This document shows, in pieces, positions 1 to 6,364 of a stretch of 17,264 bases of DNA. The first letter of the stretch is position 1, and the number at the start of each line of letters is the position of its first letter. Where the stretch lies: positions 1 through 17,264 of the forward strand of contig JBDIAV010000076.1 of assembly GCA_039812645.1 (NCBI GenBank), read 5' to 3'. The notes under the pieces are model-generated. The model saw only the letters and a program-made list of their open reading frames with translations, searched no databases and was not told the origin of the DNA. The translations under genes were made by a program, and so were the position numbers. This DNA comes from Ancrocorticia sp039812645 (lineage in GTDB: Bacteria; Actinomycetota; Actinomycetes; Actinomycetales; Actinomycetaceae).

Positions 1-105
1 GAGGCCGTCGTCGTCGAATATGGGAGGCTGATAGCAGCAACCTGCCACCCCGAGATCACAGGTGACGCTACGCTGCACTCCAGGTTTCTTAGCCTCGTGC
101 CATAA
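1..105 (+). CDS. pdxT: Pyridoxal 5'-phosphate synthase glutaminase subunit PdxT (3' end only)
   Basis: Frame 1 is open from the first base to a TAA at 103-105 and encodes the last 34 residues of a protein. They include C-H-P-E-I-T-G-D followed by L-H-S-R-F-L, the typical C-terminus of PdxT, the class I glutamine amidotransferase that supplies ammonia to PdxS for vitamin B6 (PLP) synthesis. In this family the H-x-E pair supplies the catalytic histidine and glutamate of the Cys-His-Glu triad. Here they are H20 and E22 of the fragment. The nucleophile-elbow cysteine and the start lie outside the window. The stop is only 4 bases before the first CCCCTA dyad. The identification rests on a short C-terminal match, so a related amidotransferase cannot be fully excluded. 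Confidence 0.72.
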   Translation, partial: EAVVVEYGRLIAATCHPEITGDATLHSRFLSLVP

Positions 106-109
106 CACC

Positions 110-125
110 CCCCTAGTTTTAGGGG
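110..125. promoter_or_regulatory. Operator-like dyad, site 1 (perfect CCCCTA-N4-TAGGGG)
   Basis: Both 6-base arms are perfect and the spacer is GTTT. It lies between the pdxT stop and the hydrolase start at 201. A possible -10, TAACAT, is at 146-151, 28.5 bases from the dyad centre. The short stem with no T-run makes a terminator unlikely. The same dyad recurs at four other intergenic places in the window. Confidence 0.7.
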
Positions 126-134
126 TCCCACGGG

Positions 135-169
135 GATGGCACCGATAACATGCAGGTATCGGTGCCATC
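135..169. repeat. 13-bp perfect inverted repeat in the leader/promoter of the hydrolase gene
   Basis: GATGGCACCGATA at 135-147 is the exact reverse complement of TATCGGTGCCATC at 157-169, around a 9-base loop. No T-run follows, so it is not a standard terminator. It overlaps the likely -10 region, so it is either the operator of a second regulator or a 5'-UTR hairpin. Function unknown. Confidence 0.75.
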
Positions 170-200
170 TTCCAGACACCCGCGTCGATTGGACTAGCCC

Positions 201-1823
201 ATGGCAAAATTTCCAGTGCTCAAACCGCATATCCTGCCCTTCTTTCCAGGCATGGTGGCACTGGCCTTCATATGGCTCTCACTTACACCGTCCCTGCTGC
301 CACGTCCTGCCATTTTCCAAGGGCTCACGAGCGCGGTGGCCGCCCTGCTGGGGTACGGAATCGGCGCGCTTGTTGCGTGGATAGTAGATGCCAAGCCATG
401 GAATGCTCGTTCCCGAAAGATTGTCGGGATGGTGGCCGCCGTTATCACTGTTGTTATGGTGATCCTCTCGCATCTCTGGCAGCAGTCCCAGCGTGACCTT
501 CTTGCCATGGAACCGGCAAGTCTTGCAGGTATCGCATTGTGGATCGCCGTGACAGCGGTTCTCTTCGCGTTGCTGCTCATCATCTCGCGCGCCATCAAGA
601 AACTCATCATCGGATTCGAGAAGGTTCTTCATCGTTTCCTCTCGAAGCGTCTGAGTGCACTACTGGGAACACTTCTCGCGGTCTGGCTCGTCGTGGGCTT
701 CACCAACGGCTTCATCATTGATCGGCTTGCGGCATTCGCCAATCAGATGTTCGCCACGCTCGACTCGGAAACCTATGCGGATTCAGAGCCTCCCACTGCC
801 CCGGAACTTTCCGGGGGGCCTGCCTCCGTGTCGTCGTGGGATTCACTCGGTATGTACGGGCGCGAGTTTATTCTCCATGCGCCTTCCGCGGAGCAGATCA
901 CCGCTTTCACGGGTGAACCTGCGAAGCAACCAATCCGGGCCTATGTGGGGCTGGGTGATAAAACCTTTGAGGAACAAGCCGCCGCCGCTGTAGCCGACCT
1001 GGAAGCCATGGGCGCCTTCGACCGCTCCGTCCTCAATGTCGCGGGGACCACCGGACGAGGTTGGCTCAACGAGAACCAAGTACAGGCACTCGAATATATG
1101 TGGGGCGGGGACACCGCTACAGTGTCAATCCAGTACTCCTACCTGCCCAGCTGGATGTCCTACCTCGCAGCAGGATATGACTCTCCAGAGGCCTCCGCCG
1201 CACTATTCGAGGCCGTCTTCGAACACTGGAACGCCCTACCTGCCGATCACCGACCTCAGCTCGTCGTCAGCGGTGAAAGCCTCGGCTCGTTCGGTTCCGA
1301 AAGCACCTTCCACTCCGCCCAAGACATGGCCCATCGCACCGATGGTGGCCTCTACGTGGGGCCCGCAGGGATGAACCCCAATTGGCAAAACTTCGTCGCT
1401 CAACGCGACGCCGGATCACCCGCCTACCTGCCCATCTACGACGGCGGCCAGAACATTCGCTTCTCTCGTGGAGGCGTTGATTGGCCTGGACAAGGCCAGT
1501 GGGAGACACCACGAATCGGCTATCTTCAGCATGACAATGACCCCGTCACCTGGCTTGATACGTCCGTTGCCTTCAGTAAGCCCGACTGGCTGAAGGCAGG
1601 CCAGCGCGGCCCCCACATCCCCGATGAGATGATCTGGATCCCCGGCATCACGCTACTCCAGGTAGGTATCGATCAGCTCTACGCTCTGGATGTACCCGGT
1701 CAGGGCCACAATTTCGGTCAAGATCCCGCGGTAGCCTGGGCCCACATTCTCCCTTCTCCAAACTGGACCGACGCCGACACCACTCGCCTCGTCACGCTTC
1801 TCTCCCAAGAAGTCACCGAGTAG
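201..1823 (+). CDS. Membrane-anchored alpha/beta hydrolase (Abhydrolase_9 family)
   Basis: The 540-residue protein begins with about four hydrophobic segments (roughly residues 12-32, 42-62, 72-92 and 108-132), with a fifth near 155-175. A large soluble hydrolase domain follows. This is the layout of Abhydrolase_9_N plus Abhydrolase_9 proteins of actinobacteria. The nucleophile elbow is G-E-S-L-G-S with the serine at residue 360, and a late D-V-P-G-Q-G-H-N probably supplies the catalytic histidine. The substrate is unknown. A lipid or envelope ester is plausible because the catalytic domain is tethered to the membrane. The ATG at 201 has no clear Shine-Dalgarno sequence, but the first TM segment starts soon after it and no later start would keep that segment. 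The gene follows the site-1 dyad and a 13-bp inverted repeat. The family call is firm, the function is not. Confidence 0.88.
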   Translation: MAKFPVLKPHILPFFPGMVALAFIWLSLTPSLLPRPAIFQGLTSAVAALLGYGIGALVAWIVDAKPWNARSRKIVGMVAAVITVVMVILSHLWQQSQRDLLAMEPASLAGIALWIAVTAVLFALLLIISRAIKKLIIGFEKVLHRFLSKRLSALLGTLLAVWLVVGFTNGFIIDRLAAFANQMFATLDSETYADSEPPTAPELSGGPASVSSWDSLGMYGREFILHAPSAEQITAFTGEPAKQPIRAYVGLGDKTFEEQAAAAVADLEAMGAFDRSVLNVAGTTGRGWLNENQVQALEYMWGGDTATVSIQYSYLPSWMSYLAAGYDSPEASAALFEAVFEHWNALPADHRPQLVVSGESLGSFGSESTFHSAQDMAHRTDGGLYVGPAGMNPNWQNFVAQRDAGSPAYLPIYDGGQNIRFSRGGVDWPGQGQWETPRIGYLQHDNDPVTWLDTSVAFSKPDWLKAGQRGPHIPDEMIWIPGITLLQVGIDQLYALDVPGQGHNFGQDPAVAWAHILPSPNWTDADTTRLVTLLSQEVTE

Positions 1824-1882
1824 TTGAGCCCGGGTCCACCAGCCTCACAACCACCGCCCGAAAGATCTCAACCCCTGTATAG

Positions 1883-1898
1883 CCCCTATTTCTAGGGA
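1883..1898. promoter_or_regulatory. Operator-like dyad, site 2 (CCCCTA-N4-TAGGGA)
   Basis: The upstream arm is perfect, the spacer is TTTC and the downstream arm has one mismatch. Its centre (1890.5) is 31.5 bases before the -10 TATAAT at 1922, which places it near -43 for the SHOCT/DUF6325 operon. That is a usual place for a response-regulator activator site. Confidence 0.7.
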
Positions 1899-1921
1899 AT
1901 CCTTTTCGGATTCGATTCTTC

Positions 1922-1927
1922 TATAAT
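1922..1927 (+). promoter_or_regulatory. -10 element of the SHOCT/DUF6325 operon promoter
   Basis: This is a consensus TATAAT. At the normal spacing of 17, the -35 position reads ATCCTT (1899-1904), which is unlike TTGACA, so transcription probably needs an activator such as one bound at site 2. The predicted start is near 1934, giving a leader of about 77 bases. Confidence 0.65.
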
Positions 1928-2010
1928 TAACAATATTCGCTCCCTACATCAGCTACTCACTCTTGGCAGCAGATGGGGAACGTTCCGCAGTCTTTTCTAA
2001 GGAGAAATAC

Positions 2011-2397
2011 ATGGACTGGACTCTTTTCTGGGCATCATTCTGGATCGTTATCGAAGTGTTTGTTTTTGTTGCCTACCTGATGGTGATGTTCAACATTCTC
2101 GGCGATATCTTCCGTGACCGCTCAATGAGCGGGGTTGGCAAGGCCGTGTGGATTCTCCTCCTTATCGCTCTACCGATCTTCAGCGCTCTTGTCTATCTCA
2201 TTGTCCGCGGCAAGGGAATGGACAAGCGTCGCAGCGAGTCCGCAGCAGCAGCCCAGCAGGCACTGGACGAGTACATCCAGCGCACTGCCCGCGCTGCCGA
2301 TCCCGCCAAGACCATCGCTGACGCTCATGACCTGCTCGCTGAGGGAGCCATCACCCAGAGCGAGTTTGACGCAATCAAGGCTAAGGTACTCGCATGA
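2011..2397 (+). CDS. PLDc_N-like membrane protein with C-terminal SHOCT domain
   Basis: The 128-residue protein has two TM segments (about residues 5-28 and 42-64), with R-D-R-S between them and the positively charged K-G-K-G-M-D-K-R-R after the second. This is the pattern of the 'phospholipase D-nuclease N-terminal' (PLDc_N) family, which despite its name has no catalytic domain. The last 30 residues (D-L-L-A-E-G-A-I-T-Q-S-E-F-D-A-I-K-A-K-V-L) form a SHOCT motif, a short helical oligomerisation module. The ATG at 2011 has AAGGAG at 1999-2004 at good spacing, so I prefer it to the GTG at 1963. It is the first gene of an operon behind site 2, and its stop overlaps the next start (ATGA). The role is unknown, possibly a membrane sensor or scaffold. 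Confidence 0.85.
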   Translation: MDWTLFWASFWIVIEVFVFVAYLMVMFNILGDIFRDRSMSGVGKAVWILLLIALPIFSALVYLIVRGKGMDKRRSESAAAAQQALDEYIQRTARAADPAKTIADAHDLLAEGAITQSEFDAIKAKVLA

Positions 2398-2810
2398 GTA
2401 ACGACTACCTCGGCGCGATTGACGTCGTAGCTTTCGCCTTGCCTCCCGAGGGCGTCACAGCCGGATGGCTGGGCACCCTAGAGTCGGTAAACAATGGGCA
2501 GATCGCACTGCTCGACGTGGATTTCGTGGAAAGAACAGCAGACGGATTCCGTCATCTCACCACGGAAGAAGTAGCCCGCTTAGGTGGCAACGAAATCTCC
2601 GGTGCGTCATCTGAAATTTTGGACGACGCCGACATCCTGCTCGTCGTCAACGAGCTTTCCGTTGGGGAGAAGGCCGTCGTTCTTCTCAAAGAAGTTCTGA
2701 GCTTCACCCCTGTCGTGGCAGCCTTCGAGTCAGAGGGCGCGCGGCTCATCGCCGAGGTCCCGGTGTACGGTGAAGACCTCGAAGCACTTCTGGGAGAGGA
2801 ACCGTTATGA
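2394..2810 (+). CDS. DUF6325-type protein, function unknown
   Basis: The 138-residue acidic soluble protein begins with D-Y-L-G-A-I-D-V-V-A-F and is built of alternating beta and alpha segments. There is an acidic stretch I-L-D-D-A-D-I-L near residues 78-85 and E-D-L-E-A-L-L at the C-terminus. It resembles the DUF6325 proteins (related to older DUF1269-like annotations) that sit beside SHOCT proteins in actinobacteria. It has no signal peptide, TM segment or catalytic motif I recognise. It overlaps its neighbours by 4 bases on both sides, so the three genes are almost certainly translationally coupled. The family name is from memory of the sequence style and needs an HMM check. Confidence 0.72.
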   Translation: MSNDYLGAIDVVAFALPPEGVTAGWLGTLESVNNGQIALLDVDFVERTADGFRHLTTEEVARLGGNEISGASSEILDDADILLVVNELSVGEKAVVLLKEVLSFTPVVAAFESEGARLIAEVPVYGEDLEALLGEEPL

Positions 2811-3127
2811 GTTTATTGCGTACAGCAGGGCGCGCCGCCGTCGCCAGTTCGGTGCACGGGCGTGTACAACGCAAGCAGGCGCAGAAGTTCGCAGCGCAAG
2901 ATCAGGCACGCGCCGCTCAAGCTTCTGCCCCACCGGTTCAGTTTGTTCAGCCAATTCCTGCTCCGGTGGTCGTGGCTCCTCCGGTGGAAGCCGCCGCCAT
3001 ACCATCAACACCCACCATCGATCCGGAACGGCGCATCACTCTGCTCAAAGAACTAGCGGAGCTTCGTTCAATGGGAGTACTTACCGACGCCGAGTTCGAA
3101 GCCGAGAAGGCAAAGATCCTCGGCTAG
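2807..3127 (+). CDS. SHOCT-domain protein
   Basis: The 106-residue protein has a basic N-terminus (residues 1-30, R-T-A-G-R-A-A with R-V-Q-R-K), a Pro/Ala/Val-rich linker (about 38-70) and a C-terminal SHOCT domain. The domain reads L-L-K-E-L-A-E-L-R-S-M-G-V-L-T-D-A-E-F-E-A-E-K-A-K-I-L-G, a textbook example. GGGAGAGGA at 2792-2800 gives a good ribosome site. There is no TM segment. It probably pairs with the SHOCT tail of the first operon gene, so the DUF6325 protein is encoded between two SHOCT partners. A hairpin at 3171-3198 probably ends the operon. Confidence 0.85.
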   Translation: MSLLRTAGRAAVASSVHGRVQRKQAQKFAAQDQARAAQASAPPVQFVQPIPAPVVVAPPVEAAAIPSTPTIDPERRITLLKELAELRSMGVLTDAEFEAEKAKILG

Positions 3128-3170
3128 CTCCAACGTAATACAGCACAATAGAGGATCCTGCGAGATCGTC

Positions 3171-3198
3171 GAGGGTGGGACCGCCGCGTCCCACCCTC
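3171..3198 (+). terminator. Hairpin ending the SHOCT/DUF6325 operon
   Basis: GAGGGTGGGA (3171-3180) and TCCCACCCTC (3189-3198) form a perfect 10-bp stem with an 8-base loop. No T-run follows, so termination may be partial or factor-aided. It lies 44 bases after the SHOCT stop and ends 33 bases before the next ATG. It contains the GTG at 3175 that could be mistaken for that gene's start. Confidence 0.55.
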
Positions 3199-3231
3199 AC
3201 TGTATTCCGAGGGAAGGGAAGGATACAGAAC

Positions 3232-3927
3232 ATGGAAGATCCACCCAAGCTCTCGGTACGCGAGGTGTTTCGCGAGCACTCAGTTCCGCGACAATGGGTG
3301 ATCGATGCCAACGACGGCATCATCGCCACCGCTGGCCTACTTGAAGGATTCGCTGGCGCGGGCGCTGACGATCGCACTCTCATTATCGCCGCAGTTATTA
3401 TGATCATCGCTGGCTCATTGGGACTCGGCGGCACGAAATGGGTCGAGGAAGCTGGCGAGCTTGATGCAGAACGAAAAATCATCGCCGACGAACAGGCACA
3501 ACTGGCCATGGATCCAGATTCAGAAGTCGCAGAACTCACCGAATACTGGAAAGGCAAGGGCCTTTCTCCCGATCTAGCACGCCAAGTGGCGGAGCAACTA
3601 AGTGCTCGCGATGCGTTGGCAGCGCAGCTGGAATATGAACACGATATCGATCAGCCCACGCCTTCCTGGCAGCCATTGTGGGCTGGCGTTACCTCGGGTG
3701 TGGCTTTCTTTGCCGGTTCCCTCGTTCCATTCGTCATAACGCTTCTCGTGCCGGTACAGATCGAGGTATGGGCCATTTTTGGGGCGGTAATAATCTCGCT
3801 ACTCATTACATCCTGGATCGGAGCACGCACCGGACAGATGTCTCTCATCGGCACCATGATCCGGACTCTGGGAATCGGGATGACTACCCTCGCGGCCAGC
3901 TATTTCCTGGGAAAGATGTTGTTCTAA
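3232..3927 (+). CDS. VIT1/CCC1-family membrane protein with altered metal motif
   Basis: The 231-residue protein has the fold order of vacuolar iron transporter-like proteins. TM1 carries D-A-N-D-G-I (about residues 24-29), then TM2, a charged cytosolic three-helix region rich in E/D (about 75-140, with the family's D-P-D-S-E-V-A-E-L and K-G-L-S-P-D-L-A-R), then TM3-TM5 (about 150-231). Members move Fe2+ or Mn2+ out of the cytosol. The usual S-M-x-x-G-E-Y at the end of TM2 is replaced by G-L-G-G-T-K-W, losing the conserved methionine and glutamate, so the substrate may differ. I chose the ATG at 3232 because GGGAAGGGAAGG lies at 3211-3222 and the upstream GTG is inside a hairpin. It converges on the META lipoprotein gene. 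Confidence 0.8.
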   Translation: MEDPPKLSVREVFREHSVPRQWVIDANDGIIATAGLLEGFAGAGADDRTLIIAAVIMIIAGSLGLGGTKWVEEAGELDAERKIIADEQAQLAMDPDSEVAELTEYWKGKGLSPDLARQVAEQLSARDALAAQLEYEHDIDQPTPSWQPLWAGVTSGVAFFAGSLVPFVITLLVPVQIEVWAIFGAVIISLLITSWIGARTGQMSLIGTMIRTLGIGMTTLAASYFLGKMLF

Positions 3928-3965
3928 TCAGGATGCCGGTGTAACACTGAAGCTGCCTTATGGAA

Positions 3966-4373
3966 TCACTTGCCTGATCGATCCAAGGTACCAATCACAT
4001 CACCATCGGTATTCTTGATAGTCAGCTTGTCCCCATCGATTTCGCCGGTATCCAATGCGAGGAGCCAGGTGTCAGTGTCCTCGCAGGCCATCATCGTTGA
4101 AGCAACGTCAACGAAAGTAATATTTGTATCGTCGTTCTTCTCCCAGGTGCCAACCAAGCGGTTACAACCATCGGTTCCGGCAAGCTTTCCATCCGCCTCG
4201 AGGACAAGTTGGGGTTCCCCTTCTCCTGTTGTACCCCATGTTCCCTCGGCACTCACCGGAGATCCAGAACATCCGGAAACGAAACTTATTGCTGCCACGC
4301 TCACGAGTGCGAGCGCAGCTCGCCGTGGAGAATGATTTTGAGAATGCGCACGGTTGCGGAAACTAACATTCAT
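3966..4373 (-). CDS. META-domain (HslJ-like) lipoprotein
   Basis: The 135-residue protein has a basic N-region (R-N-R-A-H...P-R-R), a hydrophobic core (A-A-L-A-L-V-S-V-A-A-I) and a lipobox F-V-S-G-C, so it should be diacylated and held on the outer face of the membrane. The mature part carries the META signature G-T-D-G-C-N-R-L-V-G-T-W and later A-S-T-M-M-A-C. In this domain the two cysteines often form a disulfide. META/HslJ proteins are linked to envelope stress and novobiocin tolerance in other bacteria. Exact function is unknown. The frame stays open upstream to 4502, but the ATG at 4373 has GAGGAG 7 bases before it and starts the signal peptide correctly. Site 3 lies about 140 bases upstream, shared with the divergent response regulator. 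Confidence 0.86.
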   Translation of the reverse strand: MNVSFRNRAHSQNHSPRRAALALVSVAAISFVSGCSGSPVSAEGTWGTTGEGEPQLVLEADGKLAGTDGCNRLVGTWEKNDDTNITFVDVASTMMACEDTDTWLLALDTGEIDGDKLTIKNTDGDVIGTLDRSGK

Positions 4374-4706
4374 GAGACACTCCTCAACTTTGCTGCCCAC
4401 CCTTACCACGGAGTAATCCGCCTGGAGAGCCTTCATGATGGCGCCGCACTCCGATGCCACTTGAGTGAATGATGGCACAATACGCTGAACAACAGTGCCC
4501 AATTGGGGTATATCCCCTAGAACTAGGGGTGAAATGCCTCCTTTGAGAAACCCTCATCTCTGAGTGTTGCCATAACATAACCCGCACTAAACCAACTGCC
4601 CGGACACGAGGCCAGCAATAGTTCCTGCCTCCCAGCGCGCTCAAGTGACTTTCCACCCGCCAAGAATGATAATAGAAGGGCTTGGCAGAGGAGGTGAGAG
4701 TGGAGA
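4374..4706. other. Divergent intergenic region between lipoprotein and response regulator genes
   Basis: No gene is seen in these 333 bases. The region holds the site-3 dyad (4514-4529), a GGGG-TATAT-CCCC dyad overlapping it (4505-4517), a possible minus-strand -10 TATTGT (4482 to 4477) and a possible plus-strand -10 TAACAT (4573-4578). AGGAGGT at 4690-4696 is the ribosome site of the regulator gene. Confidence 0.6.
4514..4529. promoter_or_regulatory. Operator-like dyad, site 3 (perfect CCCCTA-N4-TAGGGG)
   Basis: Both arms are perfect and the spacer is GAAC. It sits in the divergent region in front of both the META lipoprotein and the response regulator. The candidate -10 elements are 39.5 bases away (minus) and 51.5 bases away (plus), so which gene it serves is unclear. 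It could mediate autoregulation. Confidence 0.7.
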
Positions 4707-5333
4707 ATGCAAAAAAAGATCGGAATCGTTGATGACCATCCCGCGATCATCCTGGGGCTAACAAACATTATCAATATACACAGAGGGCTTTTCGTCGCTG
4801 GTACCGGAGCCACCGTTCCTGAATTGTTGCAGCTCGGCATTCACTACGATCTTGTTTTGCTTGATCTCAGCCTCAGCGATAACTCCCGGCCCGCCAACAA
4901 CATCCGAAAATTTACCTCCCAAGGGATTCCGGTACTCATTTACACCTGCGGAGACCAGCCTCACCTCATACGCGAATCTGCTCGGGCGGGCGCAATGGGA
5001 ATTGTCCGTAAAGCAGAACAACCACAGAAGATCCTTGCTGCAATTGTCTCCATTCTCCGTGGCGAAGTAGCAGCAACAATTGACTGGGCCTCAGCCATTG
5101 AGGATGACAACGAGTTCATCTCCGCTGCCCTGACCGATAGAGAGATGGAGGTTCTCGCCCTCTATGCCTCGGGAGAAACTGCTGAACGCGTGGCCCGCCA
5201 CCTCTACATTTCTCGCGAAACGGTCCTCGATCATATTCGTAGAATTCGCACGAAGTACGCCGCCATCGATCGCGCCGCCCCGAGCAAATTGGATCTTTAC
5301 CACCGTGCCGTTGAAGATGGAATCCTCTCATGA
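4707..5333 (+). CDS. NarL/LuxR-family response regulator
   Basis: The 208-residue protein has a receiver domain (residues 4-118) and a GerE/LuxR helix-turn-helix (about 140-205). The receiver has the acidic pair D9-D10, phospho-acceptor D53 in L-V-L-L-D-L-S-L, T80 and the conserved K102, so it should be phosphorylated normally. The DNA-binding domain begins A-L-T-D-R-E-M-E-V-L and continues through the recognition helix S-R-E-T-V-L-D-H-I-R-R-I. The start at 4707 follows AGGAGGT by 10 bases. It converges with the kinase operon with 14 bases between stops, instead of being co-transcribed with it. It is the obvious candidate to bind the CCCCTA-N4-TAGGGG dyads, one of which is in its own upstream region. 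That binding is inferred. Confidence 0.93.
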   Translation: MQKKIGIVDDHPAIILGLTNIINIHRGLFVAGTGATVPELLQLGIHYDLVLLDLSLSDNSRPANNIRKFTSQGIPVLIYTCGDQPHLIRESARAGAMGIVRKAEQPQKILAAIVSILRGEVAATIDWASAIEDDNEFISAALTDREMEVLALYASGETAERVARHLYISRETVLDHIRRIRTKYAAIDRAAPSKLDLYHRAVEDGILS

Positions 5334-5347
5334 AAAATTGAGCGGGG

Positions 5348-6364
5348 CTACGCTGGTTCTCTCATGAGATTTCCTTGAGGATCAAATTCGTAGCGGCATG
5401 TACCCTCAGGCCCTTCGATGAGGATCGTCGTCATTCCACCGCGTGAAGGTGGAGAGAAACGAATGACGGCCTCCTTGATCCCATTTGTTAGCAACAACTC
5501 GCTCAGCGGCTTCGCCAACGCATCCGACATGGGCGACGACGAATTCTCGTTGCCGACCACCCGAACCATCACTTTGTTCTTGCGAGCCATGGATACTGCC
5601 TGAAGGAAATCGTCATGCACTGGTACGTCACCTCGTAAGTAGGTGCGCACTATCTCATCCGCTTCCATCAGCTGGAGATGAAACTCTGGCGTGAGGAGCT
5701 CGCCATCAGAGATGCGTTTGAGCAGTGGCTCTACCAGCGCACGGATCTCTCTCATTGCTTGAAGGTGAGTTGAGCTATTACTTCGGGCTTCGTCCTTTTC
5801 TGTCACCACGGCCAGCTGCAGGTTGACGACACGTGACCGCCTACCCGCAATAGCACGCCCAATCAGGTAGAAAAGCAGGAAAGCAATGAGCGTGACCAAC
5901 GGTTGCGCCAGAATCTTCAATAATCCGATCACATCTCTTCCCTCACCAATGCCCCAGCCCAGAAGTCCTGCAAGGACCATAAGCGAAGAAATAGTTCCTG
6001 CCACGGGACGGCCCCTCAGAATGAGGAACGATATCCCCATATTGAGAAAACCAAAGGCATACTTCTTCGTATCCAACGGAACATCCGTCCATGGGAAAAG
6101 AAGCACGATTACCGTGGCAAAAGAAACCGCCATGAGTAGCACAACATATGGCCATCTCAGGCGTCCGGGCCTGCGAACAGTCACTACTAAGAAGGTCACA
6201 GTAATAGCTAGGATCGTTAACCAGAGTTCAAGGCTCCATGAACGCACATCCGGAACCGCACGCCCAACAAGCGCCGCTACCAGCATCATTATCCACCCGA
6301 ACAACAGCACCGGTCGGGCAAGCGGGTGTGCAAACCCCTCATCTAACCGAGATGTCGGTTCCAT
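5348..6364 (-). CDS. Six-TM sensor-like protein with degenerate kinase-like C-terminus
   Basis: The 338-residue protein has six predicted TM segments (about 18-36, 47-63, 72-91, 104-116, 123-139 and 150-170). A helical linker (178-240) and a C-terminal domain follow, the latter laid out like a HATPase. S-E-L-L-L-T-N at 288-294 sits where an N-box would be. There is no H-box histidine with flanking D-E, no D-x-G-x-G and no G2 loop, so ATP binding and autophosphorylation look lost. The ATG at 6364 lies inside the last 22 bases of the kinase gene, so it is translationally coupled to it. It may form a heterodimer with, or restrain, the active kinase. I do not recognise a named family, so the pseudo-kinase reading is an inference from layout and context. 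Confidence 0.78.
   Translation of the reverse strand: MEPTSRLDEGFAHPLARPVLLFGWIMMLVAALVGRAVPDVRSWSLELWLTILAITVTFLVVTVRRPGRLRWPYVVLLMAVSFATVIVLLFPWTDVPLDTKKYAFGFLNMGISFLILRGRPVAGTISSLMVLAGLLGWGIGEGRDVIGLLKILAQPLVTLIAFLLFYLIGRAIAGRRSRVVNLQLAVVTEKDEARSNSSTHLQAMREIRALVEPLLKRISDGELLTPEFHLQLMEADEIVRTYLRGDVPVHDDFLQAVSMARKNKVMVRVVGNENSSSPMSDALAKPLSELLLTNGIKEAVIRFSPPSRGGMTTILIEGPEGTCRYEFDPQGNLMREPA

Noticed and set aside
110..125. Dyad after pdxT read as a terminator
   Set aside because: The stem is only 6 bp without a T-run, and the same dyad recurs in three divergent promoter regions, where terminators are not expected.
3175..3231. N-terminal extension of the VIT-like gene from a GTG at 3175
   Set aside because: The GTG lies inside a 10-bp hairpin, has no ribosome site and adds a Pro-rich stretch absent from the family. 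The ATG at 3232 has a good ribosome site.
4374..4502. Longer start for the META lipoprotein at 4502
   Set aside because: It would put 43 residues before the signal peptide. The ATG at 4373 has GAGGAG and gives a standard lipoprotein signal.
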